Shown here one piece after another: positions 21,746 through 33,210 of a stretch of 64,000 bases of DNA. The notes beneath the pieces are model-generated. The model made no database searches, had not been told where the DNA came from, and worked only from the letters and a program-made list of their open reading frames with translations. The translations under genes and the position numbers were made by a program. Location of the stretch: assembly GCA_009760855.2 (NCBI GenBank), contig WPIO01000002.1, positions 11,030,001 through 11,094,000 on the forward strand, given 5' to 3'. The first letter of the stretch is position 1; every line of letters begins with the position of its first letter. This DNA comes from Cristatella mucedo (taxonomy: Eukaryota > Bryozoa > Phylactolaemata > Cristatellidae).

Positions 21746-24700
21746 AATGACTGCTTCTCGGGGACAGCAAGTGGTTTACCATTGAGGGAGGAACGAGCAA
21801 AAATGGCAATTCCTCCACCAGTTTTAAATGATCCAGAGGTATGAAATGAAACATAAGTCTGCTACTGTGACATTGGTCGTAGTTGAGCCGCTAGTCGATT
21901 TCAGTCAGATTGAGACCTAAACACGCAGGTCAAGGGCGTCACCATGAATCGTATTCCGTATTATACGGAACTACTTTCGCATTGAATGTTCTTTTACGTT
22001 GGCACTCTTCAAGACTGACACCTTGCAATTAAATCAGACCCGATGACACTAGTGTAAGCGCTTCTATTAGTGCTTGCGGCTCAGCCTGCTGGACAGCTCA
22101 AGACAATGCTAGGAGCGATAGCACACACCCTAACCCTCTTTTGAAGAGTGGGCTTCCGGTAAGAGATTCCCATTACATGACATCTGGCAGCAGCAGCATC
22201 AACCAGGAATACTTTTGAACGACAATCGAGGAATTGAAGCTGTAAATCCCAGTTTAAGACTAGACAACACTAACAGATCAACTCGTGGCGTGATTTTATT
22301 GTCTTCCTTAAACAAAAGTTATAATTTTGAAAATTGAATTTTAATCTGAACAGTCTATGGGCTCTCTCGTAGCATCGTCTTGAATGGCATCTGAGCCCGT
22401 GGGAGTGTCTAAATGGCACCTTAAAAACCACCACATGAGCGTGATCAATATGACACGCCTATTTTAAATCATCAAATAGACGTTTGTGCGAGCACGCACC
22501 TTCGGCCTTGCTGGTACCAAGCAGATTCACAATGTTTGCCAGTTCTGCCCGTAGAAGACGCTGAGAAGGCCAAAAGATAAAACGTGCCACAAACGGAAAG
22601 TGCTTAGCATATAGGTTCTCGCGCTAGTGGGAAGCACCGAAGAATCGCCATAAGTAGTCTGCACGCTACAAAAATATATCGAATAAAAGTGACAGCACCG
22701 TTCGGCTACACCTACGGAAAACTAGCGGATGCCTTTAAAAATAGGCAGCAATAGAAGGACTCTTTGAAATCGAAGCTCCTTGTCATTCTGGTCATCCGCT
22801 CTATTACAAACCTGGGTGCTGCAATAGTGACCAGGCGCACGGAACTTTAAAACTAGTTCACTACCCAAAGCCGTATAAAGAAGCAGGTCGACGGTCGCAC
22901 GTATTTATGACAGCTATGCTCATGTGTCTTGCAAGGTCGACACGGCCGTCCATCACACATACGGCACTCCGAGTCACATTCCTACAGCACGGTGTGCCTT
23001 TCGCATTCGCTGATAAGTCAGTTAATGCCCTTTTCTCACTGATTTAAACTCGCTTAAGAGGACCGAAGTTAACGAGGCTAATCCGACAGGTGGACTTACT
23101 TAGCGCAAGCACAACTCGGCATGGGATGCCGCGACTCTGGAAACGGAACAAAACAACCGGTCACCTCCGCCGCGGACTCTAAACCTATCACGTCTACTGT
23201 ATGGCAATTGACAGCTCAACGACGTCCTCTCCTTAGTCCTCGCCTGTCTGCTCCTTGGCTACAGGATACAGTAGAATGTACGCTTGCTGCGTTTGAGATC
23301 TCCATTGCTGAGAGATCTCCATTTAAGAAGCCATTTAAAGTAGGTAGGTAGGTGGACCCGGACGAAACCCTCCAAAACCTGCAGCAGGACGGTCTTACCT
23401 TCCTTCCGTTGTTTGCCGATCTCTCCTTCTACAAGCTACACACCAGCAGAGGCGTCATTTGAAGCGAGCTTCGATTTAGACGCAAAGTAAACATAATTTG
23501 GGCGTTAGAAAGAAAAAAACCGCCATTCAACTTCGGAAAATCTTTTTCCATCTCTTTTTCCTAGCGAGTCTTGTTACCTATTGCCAGCCAGTGCTCAGAC
23601 TAGCTCATAAACTGTCGCGGTACGCCTCGATAAACGCTGGTATCGTGCCTCCATCCGTCATCATTTTCACCGAATGATGGCCCTTCTCAATAGTTCTGAT
23701 TGATCACTAGGTTGTTTGCCGTTTTGGTGAGTAAGGAGGGTGCCCGACCTCGACCTTACGCGAACAGCATTCTCATGGAAAGAATGAAAGGGCAGTCCGG
23801 GCCCTTAAGGTTCAGTCTAACGAGAGCTGAGCCGCGTTCGTCCCTTTCCCTAGAGCCTCGCTGTCTCTCGCTGCGGGCTATCCGGGTAGCTGCTCGCCGC
23901 CTTCGCACGCACGGCAGAGTAAACAGTATATCCACTTATGAGCAGGTCAAGGCTCGCTCGTCAAGCAAACTCGCCGACGAGCGACTCAGCGAGCTCTCCT
24001 TCCTTCCTTCCTTCCTTGGGGCGCAGCGTCAGTCCTCTTGACTCATACCCAGTCGGTGCAGGTCACCGGCGGATCGGATCAGCCTGGTATTAGCGGATTG
24101 CGTTTTTGTTTATTGCGTCCTTTAATTAGTAAGCAATAGTTTGACGCCTTTTCGTTCTAGCTCAGTCGGCAGGAGTCGCCGTCGCAATACTTGACCGTGG
24201 CCAATGTGCCGCCTCCGGCCAGATTTGGAAATGCCACCGGACAGCTGCATACGTAGGCGACACTCGCCCCGGCGCCGCCGTCTGTCGCCGCGCCCACTGC
24301 TGCTACCGCTACGATTTTTCAGCTCGGACGCGGGACTTGGGTCTCGGCGACCGTCTCGGACGGCGGCGCTGCCCAAGCAAAGAGTTCACTCGAAGCGTAG
24401 CCGAACGTAACCGTAGCCGTGATCTTTGTGTAAAGAAAATACCCCAACCGACAATCGGGCACGTCGAGGTACGATCATAATATCTAATCGGTCAACCGCT
24501 GACAGATCGGGTTGCAACCTTGAATGACATTGAGTGACCCCGATGACCCGAGCTTAGGAGTGCCCGCGAGCGGGAAGGGCTAATGGACGTCGCTTTGTGC
24601 GTCGCCGGGCGCGAAAGAAGCCGCTCGCAAAGGTCAAAGGTCAAGCCCCCAATTTACGCAATTTTTGGGCGGCTTGTCGGCGAGTCCTTCCCTTCCACGC

Positions 24701-24893
24701 GACACTTGAGACACAGTCATCTGATAATAAAAAATCTGTGCCGCTGCGTCAGCACTGCTAGTTCGTCGGGGATTCGAGGGGGACGCTCCTTCGCTCCTCT
24801 GCACTGTCGGCTGCAGCTTCACGCCGCGAAAAGTGCGGGCTCGCTGTCGCACTGGCTCGATCGGCGTATTGCAGGGGGTTAAATAAATAAATA
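21746..24893. other. host DNA without a recognised gene
   Basis: Short open frames only. There is a GTAG tetranucleotide stretch at 23340-23352 and a CTTC stretch near 23998-24015. No exon or RNA gene could be supported. Confidence 0.35.
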
Positions 24894-25068
24894 AATACTA
24901 GCTGATTACACAACCTCTTTTTGTATAGTGACAGAAGAGCCTTTATAGCTATCACCACCGCTTGCAGTGGCGATAAAGAATCGCCCACCGCAGGAATCGA
25001 ACCCACGACCGCCGGAACCGAGGTCGTGAAAGCAACCACCTTACCTAGTGTGCCATCACGGCTCACCA
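24894..25068 (-). mobile_element. tRNA-derived SINE, copy B
   Basis: Reverse-orientation copy of the SINE at 8300-8472. Read on the minus strand it has GGGTTCGATTCC as B box and ends AATCAGCTAGTA. It directly abuts the fold-back element that starts at 25070. Confidence 0.85.
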
Positions 25069-25069
25069 G

Positions 25070-27908
25070 TCGACGAATTACCACCATCCGCCGCAATCCA
25101 CCGAAATCCACTCTAATTAGGCAAGCTAGCAACGACGAGACGTAAGCGTTGCCGAGCTCAAGTTTTTCGCTCATATTGTAGTAGACGTTCGAAGTTATCT
25201 GCCTACCAAATTTTATGTCGCTTCGAGCAGGCACACTTATGCAAATAAGATTTGATGCCGGACGTGTGTACCGCAATCCATTCTAGTTCTTGTCAAATCC
25301 ACCCCAAATCTGCTGCGAACAGCTCAAAAAAGTCTGAAATATCAAACTACGCTACACGCACAATGTACCCAAATTTCGCACGATTCCGCTCACGCGTTCT
25401 TACGAAGTCCGCTGCAATAAGATTGCAGTGGCCCAGGCCAATATCGCAATCCACCGCAATCCACTGCATTCCACCATGCAACGAAAGAAATCCTGATCGA
25501 AAAGCTCTTTTTTTGATTGCACATGACAGCGCACTCTGCGGCAATTGCATTAAAAAAATTCACTTGCATTGGCTCAGCCGTTCTCGTGCAATGCGCTGCA
25601 AATGACTGCAGTAGCCCGGACCAATACTGCAATCCACTTCAATCCACAGGATCCACCGCAAAAAAATTGAAATACATCGCGCCGAGCTCCAGTTTTTACT
25701 GCATATTAAAGTGCACCGTGCTGTGTGCACAATCACGTAAAATAAAAAAATTGTGCAACCTCACACTGGGGCAGTTGGTGGTAATCATCTGAAATGACCT
25801 GGAAAACTACTGCAATCCACTCTATTCCACTGCAAATCATCCTCAAATCGCCATCGCGAAGCTCTATTTGACTTTGCATATAGGACTAGACTTAGTTAAA
25901 AGTGCATCCACAATATTTTGCTCCATTGTGCACAGGAGTTCTCATGCAGTTAATTGCAATCGACTGCAACGACCCGGTCCCATATCACAATCCACCTCAA
26001 TCCGCCGAAATCCGCTGCAATCTGCTATACAGCGACCAGAACGCATACACTAGAAGCTTTAATTACGATTGCACGCTGTTCTACTCTTCAATGATTGTGT
26101 ACTTGCATAACTTCACTGTATTTGCCTCGGCCATTCTGCAGCAATGCACTGCAATCGACTGCAACTGCCCGGGCCAGTACGTCACTGTACCACAACCCGC
26201 CGAAAAACGACCAGAATACGTACACTTTAAGCTCTAATATTGATTGCACATTGCTCTATTTTTTGGTTATTGTGTGATCCCACAATTTCACTGCAATCGC
26301 CTCGATCATTTGGCACCAATGCACTGCAGTTGACTGCAATGGCCCGGGCCAATACCTCAATTTGCAGCAATCGGATGCAAAATGCCCTGAAATCGGTTTC
26401 GCAATGCTTCAATTTTTAATGCACGTTACAAAGCACACTGGTTAAAGTCAACCACATCATTTTAAGCAATTTCGCCCGTACATTCTTGGGCAATGCATAG
26501 CAATCTACGGCAACGGCTCGACTCGAAGCAGCAACCCACTTCAATCCTTGGCAAATTGACACTAAATTGGCTGCACGAAGTGCCAATTGTTATCGCATTT
26601 CACATTTCTTTGTGCTAAAAGGGAAACCCTAGGACTTTCAAGCTATTTTACACGTTAATTGTCAACAATGCACGGCAATTGACAGCAGTGGCAGGGACCA
26701 ATACCAAAATCCGTGGCAGATCGAAGAGAAATCGGCTGTACCAAGCTCAAATTCTCATTCCACGTAACATCTCACTGCGTGCAAACATACTTTCAACCAG
26801 CTCTGACCGTTCGATCTTGGGCAATGTATGGCAACAAACAGCAATGGCCTGGGCAAATACGGCAATCCATTATGGTCGATCGCAAATCACTGAAAAGTGA
26901 CTGGGCCAAGATCAAATATATCTTACCTGTCACAGTCCACTGTGTTGAAACTGCAATCAAATCCTTTCCACTAATCGTGAACGTACAATCGCGAGCAATG
27001 AACGGCAATTGACAGCAATGTCCTGAGGCAATACCTTGATTCCCGGCGAATTGAAGATAAATTTGACTGCGCCGAAGCCTCAATTGTCATTACATATAAC
27101 ATTCCGCTGCGTTCAAAGTAAAACCCTCAAAATTTCAGGATGCTTTGTTTGTTAACTGTCAGCAATGCACGGCAATCAACAGCAATGGTAAGGGCCGATA
27201 GCGAAATCCGTGGAAAATTGACAAAATTGGCTGCAATAAACTGCAACTCTCATTCCACGTAACATGTACCGGTGTGCGCGCATAATTTCCACGCATTGTA
27301 CGCGTTCAATCGACGGAAACCCACGGCAATCGACGGCAATGGCTCGAGGAAATACGCCAATCCATAGCGGACAGTTACAAATGGACCAACATTTGCTGAG
27401 AGAAGCTCCAACTTTTCTTGGGTATTGCACTACAATGCACTGAAAGTGCAGCCGCAGAGTGTGCTGTCATATGCAATCAAAAAAAGATCTTTTCGATCAG
27501 GATTTCTTTCGTTGCATGGCGGAATGCAGTGGATTGCGATATTGGCCTGGGCCACAGCAATCTTATTTCAGTGGACTTCGTAAGAACGCGTGAGCGGAAT
27601 CGCGCGAAATTTGAGTACATTGTGCGTGTAGTGTAGCGTGATATTTCAGACTTTTTGGAGCTGTTCGCAGAAGATTTGGGGTGGATTTGACAAGAACTAG
27701 AATGGATTGCGGTACAGGCGTCCGGCGTCAAAGCTCATTTGCATAAGTGCGCGTTCGCGCAGCGACATAAAATTTGGTAGGCAGATGACTTCGAACGTCT
27801 ACTACAATATGAGCGAAAAACTTGACTTGGCAGCGCTTACGTCTCGTCGTTGCTAGCCTAATTAGAGTGGATTTCGGTGGATTGCGGCGGATTTCGGTAA
27901 TTCGTCGA
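25070..27908. mobile_element. 2.84-kb fold-back element with long inverted arms
   Basis: The two ends are long inverted repeats: 25070-25545 and, reversed, 27447-27908. Both start with TCGACGAATTACC at the outside and share many blocks, for example TACTACAATATGAGCGAAAA (seen reversed in the left arm). The inside is a diverged tandem repeat. No transposase is visible, so this looks like a non-autonomous DNA element or an inverted duplication. No clear target-site duplication was seen at the outer ends. Confidence 0.8.
25410..27375. repeat. diverged satellite, unit about 175 bp
   Basis: Ten or eleven units recur at roughly 155-195-base spacing. Each is marked by a GCAATGCACNGCAAT-type block, a GCAATGGCCNGG-type block and CAATAC, often followed by CAATCCACTGCAATCCAC. 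Examples start near 25590, 26140, 26318, 26495, 26668, 26822, 26997 and 27165. The units are strongly diverged from one another. Confidence 0.75.
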
Positions 27909-28308
27909 GCCCTATTGCAGGTGCGAGCTGCACCGCTGCTGCGCTGCTAACCTCATTCGACTGACTAAGCTTAGGCGCTGACTGAACGGCTCGGTCCGAA
28001 TCGGTCCTCGGCTTCGTCCGCCGCATTGGCACCATTTCGCGAAGCCTGCAAAAAGGAGAAGCAATTGTCAACGTTGTCTTCCCGGCTGCCGAATTAGTTC
28101 TCTCCGTCCTGTCGGTTGGTCGCCCGGATTGTAAGACGCTCGCTCGCACAGCAAGCAGGAGGTGTGATGATGGCGCCCCACCGGAACGGACTGGATTCTG
28201 AAAGAAGACTTCCCCGAAGACTTCTTGAACGTTTAGTCAACCCGAACGCTCGGGCCGCCGTTTCGGCACCAGCCACCGCCCTCCACTTCCCCTGCATGCG
28301 CATGCATT
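27909..28308. other. GC-rich host flank of viral element 1
   Basis: Host DNA up to the insertion site. No gene recognised. Confidence 0.5.
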
Positions 28309-28313
28309 GCCCG

Positions 28314-28537
28314 AGTAGTTATGTTTTGAACGTTATAGAGCCTAGGGCTCAGCCTCGACCCTCAATCTCGCTGTCGCTTGATCGAATGTCTTCGTCTGAG
28401 ACCACTAGTCTCCATAACTTTCAAAACCAAACTACTCACTCAACACTAGACTCGCCATCGCTCGGCATAGTGTTTTCGCCTACATCGTTGTTTATCCTAC
28501 CACACTCTAACATAATAAAATTTGATTTGAAGAAAAA
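28314..28537 (+). repeat. left terminal inverted repeat of element 1
   Basis: Matches the reverse complement of the right end nearly along its whole length, with a few substitutions and small gaps around 28437-28470. It begins AGTAGTTATGTTTTGAAC. The open frame reading into it is not a gene of its own. Confidence 0.95.
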
Positions 28538-28595
28538 ATATGACAGAACAGAAGAAGAGTTAATTTTTGAGATGGCTGGAATAAATTTATATTAA
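28536..28595 (+). pseudogene. polymerase B 3'-terminal remnant
   Basis: Nineteen codons and a stop, starting KYDRTEEEL and ending AGINLY, line up without gaps with the last nineteen codons upstream of the acidic-protein gene in element 2 (start EYEKIREG, end ARIILF, stop 50917-50919). In element 2 these codons are the end of the polymerase B region. Here they abut the terminal repeat, so almost the entire polymerase gene has been lost. Confidence 0.7.
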
Positions 28596-28619
28596 TAAAT
28601 AAAATTCATTATTATAGAA

Positions 28620-28814
28620 ATGGAAAAAGTTGAAATTGAAAACGAAAATGTTGAAACTGAATATGATTTTGAATATGAAGAGTCCGACAGTGATGATCCT
28701 GATTACAATCCAGAAGAATCAGAATATGAAAGTGATGAGTCAGAATATTAAGATACTAGCGAAAAAGATGATCCTAATGAATACAATTACGTAAATGAAG
28801 AAGATGAACTATAA
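28620..28814 (+). pseudogene. small acidic protein, one premature stop
   Basis: A Glu/Asp-rich product with blocks such as DDPDYNPEE. The ATG at 28620 follows the motif TATTATAGAA. The frame meets TAA at 28749-28751 but stays open beyond it to 28812-28814. The homologue in element 2 (50954-51175) reads through the same place, so the stop is a break. The acidity could suit a DNA mimic, histone-like partner or transcription factor; the function is unknown. Confidence 0.6.
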
Positions 28815-28835
28815 ATTTTTATATATTTATATAGA

Positions 28836-29009
28836 ATGAATGTTTCTAGAATTCTGAGTTGCGAACAATCAAGAGATATAGCTCTTAAAATTTGTCTACA
28901 AAAGTTAAAGAGATTAGATCAAAGAATTGTCAAGCACTCACTTGATAAACTTATTCCATAATTGGATAGCTCATATATTAGTGTTCTTGTTGAGATTTGC
29001 GATAACTAA
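28836..29009 (+). pseudogene. small conserved protein of unknown function
   Basis: Starts MNVSRILSCEQSRD, directly after TTTATATAGA. A TAA near 28961 interrupts it, with the frame open again to 29007-29009. Element 2 has the same start (MNVSRVLSCEQSRE at 51198), but fused to the next gene. Not recognised. Confidence 0.5.
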
Positions 29010-29059
29010 ACAGGGTGTTCAGATTAATTAATTTTGTATTTTTTATAATAGTATAGGAA

Positions 29060-29608
29060 ATGTCGGCAGCAACTGAAGTATCTGATCCCAATCTTGCTAC
29101 ATCTGCAACTCTGCTGAAAGCTTATGTTGATTACCTTGTAAAGTCTAGAATGACTGCTTATGATCAACAAACACTCGACTCAGATATCTCAATTATGACA
29201 GATACATCTGTTAAAAAGTTTTATATTGATGAGTGTGACATTAAAGCACAAAAAGTAATTAGTTCAGGAATTGCAAGTGTAACAAGTGATCTTGAAGCAT
29301 CAGTTAGATCTAAAGTTAATACTCTTATTGATACACCTGGAGAAATCTCTAGCTATACTACATGGATTGCTAGCCAGCTACCAACACTTTTAACAGTTAT
29401 ATCAGGCGTTGCAGGAATGAAACCTGATATCTCTGGAATTGTTAAGGATAAATTTTATGCAATTCTACCTGATATCACTGATGGAACAAGTGCTAGACAA
29501 AAGGCAACACTAGCTGCTCTAGCCGCCCCAGTTGCTCCAGTTACTCCAGAAGTTGTTGCAGACCCGAATGTACCAGTTTCGGATACAATTCCATCAACCA
29601 CACTGTAA
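29060..29608 (+). CDS. conserved viral protein of unknown function, 182 aa
   Basis: Intact frame whose ATG follows GTATAGGAA. The protein is largely helical in appearance, with a middle block TTWIASQLPTLLTVISGVAG and GMKPDISG, then an Ala/Pro/Val-rich tail of about 30 residues. A decayed homologue in element 2 (51198-51718) keeps the TTWIA and GTSAR blocks but has a Ser/Thr-rich tail instead. The position before the fibre gene is conserved. No known domain recognised. Confidence 0.75.
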   Translation: MSAATEVSDPNLATSATLLKAYVDYLVKSRMTAYDQQTLDSDISIMTDTSVKKFYIDECDIKAQKVISSGIASVTSDLEASVRSKVNTLIDTPGEISSYTTWIASQLPTLLTVISGVAGMKPDISGIVKDKFYAILPDITDGTSARQKATLAALAAPVAPVTPEVVADPNVPVSDTIPSTTL

Positions 29609-29627
29609 ATAATTTATTTATATAGGA

Positions 29628-29994
29628 ATGAATGTAGAAACTAGAAGTAAAGATTGTCTAACAGTTGCACAAGGACAACAGACTATAAAGATTTGCTCAT
29701 ACCCAATTGGAAGAATTGAGGATATTAGGAGTACACTATTAGAAGCATTAAAATTAGTTTTAAAATACAAAGCTTTAAGAGTAGATCATTCAGAAAAAGA
29801 AATGACATACATATTTACAAAAGTTAGAGATGGATCAATCTTTTCAGAGTTTCTTAAAGATTTGTAAATAGATAAAATAAATAGTCTTAAATCAGAAGCA
29901 TACTCTAAAAAATAGAGTTAACAAAAAACTAACAGGAAAAGAATATAGTACACCAACAGAGCTTATTAAAGAAAGTTTAGAATGGAAAGTTTAA
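29628..29994 (+). pseudogene. small viral protein of unknown function, C-terminal break
   Basis: The ATG follows TTTATATAGGA. The first 79 codons are open (start MNVETRSKDCLTVAQGQQTI) and end at TAA 29865-29867. Comparison with element 2 shows the coding sequence once continued through KSEAYSKK and a later frame to a stop at 29992-29994. Two further stops or frame changes lie in between. The gene end overlaps the convergent fibre gene by 3 bases. The 79-aa form could still be functional. Confidence 0.55.
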
Positions 29995-32420
29995 CTATAT
30001 TGACTTATAACAGCATCAGCTGAAGTAATTTCAATAACATCTGAAGCACTTGGAGTTATCATATTATTATAATTTAAAACAGGAAAAATTGATAGTTAAG
30101 AAAATATTATGAGTATAAACATTGAACTTTGTTAGATAGTCACTTGATAATAACATATAATTATTTTCAACTCCATAATAAGTGATATTAAGAAAATTAG
30201 AAACAAAGAAATTTGGTGAGTAGATTTTGTGATAATAATCTCTAACTATAAGATTTCCTTTATTACCAATACTTAAATTTAATTCCATTTTAACATCAAA
30301 ATATTTTACTCTAGTCATATTCACATCCTTTAATATAATCGATTTTTCAGTTATTTGTTTCTCTATAACGCTTAAGAATGAATAGTTTTCTCCAAAAATA
30401 CTTAAAAACATAGGATCACTTTCATAATCCATATCATAAAGATCTTTTATTCTCAATTTTAATTTTGAATAATATAATGGTACTTTTCTTATATCAGATA
30501 TTCTAGCTAAGTAATGGTCTCTATTGTAAACTAGATTACTATAAAAGCCTGACAGATTTTCTATCTTACTGAAACTCAAAGAACCTGTATCCATTTGTGG
30601 AGGGGTATTCCGAAAAAGTTTATAAATATCATTACTTGCTAGATATATATTAAAAACATCAGCTACTTTTTTACCGTTATTTATTTCACCGCCAACTATT
30701 ATTCCATCAACTGCTAAATTCCCATTTACTTGACTTGACTGAACTTGACCCAGATATAAAAGTAGAACTAGCAACTATTTATTTACTGTCATCTAACATA
30801 TAGCTACCATACAATTGATCAGTTAATGTTGATGGTGGAGGCATAAGTACTTTTGTTATTCCAGAAACTTCATACACCACTCCAATAACAATAAACCTCT
30901 TTGAATTGTAATGTTGTTAATGTTAGCAATCCATCTACCACTAATTGTTCTGCCATATATTTGTGTAGTTAGTGAGCCGTCCATTGTTCCTTTAAAATTT
31001 GCAGCTGTAACCTTTCCACTTATTTTCCGTGGATAGCCAAGATTTACTCCATCATTCGGATTTACAGGATCACTTTGTATAATAATTGGATTATTATTCA
31101 TATTCAAAGGAAAATTCACTATGCCATCATTACATTTTACAAAATTTTCATCCATAAATGCAACACTTGCAACATTATTAGCTTGTGGTGGTGTTGGCAT
31201 ATTAGCAATACTTAATTTTCCTTGTACAACTAAATCTCCATTAATAACTCCACCAGTTTTTGATATTTTCGTATCTGCATAATCTTTTGTAACAGCATCA
31301 CTTGGATTAACAGGATTAGCAAGATCTATCAGTCTATAATTATTCATATCAAGATCACCATCAGCAGTCGTACCTCTAGATACTTTTGTTACAAGGTTTG
31401 TATCAATGTACTTTCTGTTTACAACATCTGTAGCATCAACAGGATCTCCAAGATTTTTTATTAGATTTTGATTCATATTTAAGGATCCATTAATAATATC
31501 TCAAGTCTTACGAATGTAATTTTTTTTGGCTAGTACCTTTTCTACGATATCCAAGCGACATTCTATACAATAGTAATAATAAAATCAATATATGTAATAT
31601 TACTAGCAACTCTTAAATTATCTATCATATAAATGCATGTCCCATCAAGGTTAATAACTAAAAGAAGAGTACCAGATACACCATAAGTGTTGTCATTAGT
31701 CAACTCTAAAAACGTCCCAGTAGTATTAGAACACCAGAGAATATTGGATACTGTTTGAAAGTTTGCTACTGAACCAGCAATACAAGTTTTATAAGGTGTT
31801 GAATATCCGATTATATTTCCTTGCAGTTTAAAAACTGCAATATCTGCAGGAGTTTCTTTTAATGTAGAACTTTCTGTTCCTGTTCCATTTACATTAATAT
31901 AAAATATGTTTAGCGGAACAAAAGTTGAAGCATTTGTAAAACCAGTAAGTCTTAAGTACAAAGTAGAGCATTTATAGGAATCAACAGATTTCTTTGTTAC
32001 AACATCTGAATTTTTCAAAGAGGTAATTCTGTTTGATCCTAGATCAAGAGTACTATTAGAGTTACCATTAAAAACTTGAGTCATACTTTTTAGTAATCCA
32101 TAGTTTATTACTTTGTAAGGCCTAGAATCTTGATAGACAGTTCCATCAGCAGATATTTCAGATATACCAGTTATATTTTTACAATTCAACTAGGATAACA
32201 TTTTTGCGCTATTCTTTGGAAGTAAGTCAGATAAGTTAGAAAGAGAAGCTATTTCTCCTGAAACATTAGTTGCTACAGTATTAAAGAAGTCTGAATTTAG
32301 AGCATAATCTAATCTTATTGCATCTCCATCATTTACTGGAAAACCAAGGTTTGTAATACTATTTCCATTAGCATCAAGGTCGCTAAAAATATTACCATTA
32401 ATTTTACTAATATTATTCAT
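29991..32420 (-). pseudogene. phage-tail-fibre-like protein 1
   Basis: A minus-strand gene of about 800 codons, broken into four open pieces: 32420-32190 (ends at a TAG), 32189-31563, 31476-30856 and 30774-30067, with a last stretch in another frame to 29991. The N-terminus reads MNNISKINGNIFSDLD. Repeats of the type PVNPSDAVTKDYAD preceded by an N-x-I-x-N-L block occur at least four times. This repeat is typical of bacteriophage tail-fibre and receptor-binding stalks, where it forms beta-structured trimers. The C-terminal 235 residues lack the repeat and may be a head domain. The likely role is virion attachment. The same gene, more decayed, is at 53404-56093. Confidence 0.75.
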
Positions 32421-32430
32421 TCTTATATAT
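32421..32430. promoter_or_regulatory. 10-bp divergent spacer made of the start motif
   Basis: TCTTATATAT separates the ATG of fibre gene 1 (minus strand) from the ATG at 32431 (plus strand). Read from either side it gives a TATA-type motif directly before the start codon. The equivalent place in element 2 is 56094-56103. Confidence 0.6.
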
Positions 32431-33210
32431 ATGAAGAAAATAAAAGGCGGCGATTTAAAATCTGGCTTAGATACAACAAAAGAAGTATTATCAGGAACAA
32501 CAACAGCAACTGATCTAGGTTCAAAAGCAATTATAAAAGTTGCTCCAAAGATTGCAGTTAAGCTAAGTCTACAAGCATCGAATAGGATTGCAACAATTGT
32601 TCCAAAAGTTTTGCAGTCATTCAAAGTTATCGGAACTGCTACAAAAGCACTTGGTGGATTTCTATCAGGAATAACAGGAATTGTAGATCTTGGTTTATTC
32701 ATAAAAGAGATTGTTGATGATATTGCTTCTGGAAAGTATGGCAATTTCTTTTGGAAAACAATTGCAGAAAAAAAAGAAGGACTGTCAAAAATGGTAGCAC
32801 CATTAGAGGTTGGCTATTACATAAACGAGATTTTGCTAGAAGCAGAAAAAGCTAAATCTGATTGGTACTTAGATCTTAGTAGGTTTCTTTCAGAGACATT
32901 TGGAGAGGAAATATCTTGGGATGCTTCAAAATTAGATACAAAAGCTTGGAGTAAGAACTTTCTTGAAGTAAGATCAGGAGGATTTCTACCTGCAATTCTA
33001 GCTATTATAGCAAGCATAGCTTCTATCATTGGTGCAGTTGGCTTAGGAGTTTCCATAGCTGTAACTGTAGCATGATTGATTAAGAAGATTATTGACTCAA
33101 CAATGTATACAGCTAAGGCACCAAAAATTGATTCGCATGAGGAACGAATGAGTGCTTTGAGTTTACAGAGTGAAAGACTAAAGAATGCAAATACAGATAT
33201 AAAAATATGA
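32431..33210 (+). pseudogene. minor virion/membrane protein candidate, one TGA near the end
   Basis: Open for 214 codons, then TGA (33073-33075), then open again to 33208-33210; element 2 has a Gly codon at the TGA. The N-terminus MKKIKGGDLKSG contains I-K-G-G before Asp, which fits the adenovirus-type protease rule (M/I/L)-x-G-G-x. Residues ~70-105 are hydrophobic (SFKVIGTATKALGGFL, GITGIVDLGLFI). The C-terminal part has a long apolar run (PAILAIIASIASIIGAVGLG) that could insert in a membrane. By analogy with adenovirus protein VI it may be a membrane-active internal virion protein cut during maturation. That role is inference from layout and cleavage motif. Confidence 0.6.

Noticed and set aside
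24204-24410. Arg/Pro-rich plus-strand protein
   Set aside because: Short frame in GC-rich DNA, mirrored by an equally long frame on the other strand; no evidence for either.
25410-27375. CRISPR-like array or tandem gene family
   Set aside because: The ~175-bp units are diverged throughout, with no constant repeat and variable spacer pattern, and there is no coding frame common to the units.
28116-28595. 159-aa plus-strand protein spanning the left edge of element 1
   Set aside because: It crosses from host DNA through the terminal repeat. Only the last 19 codons have a homologue, as the polymerase end.
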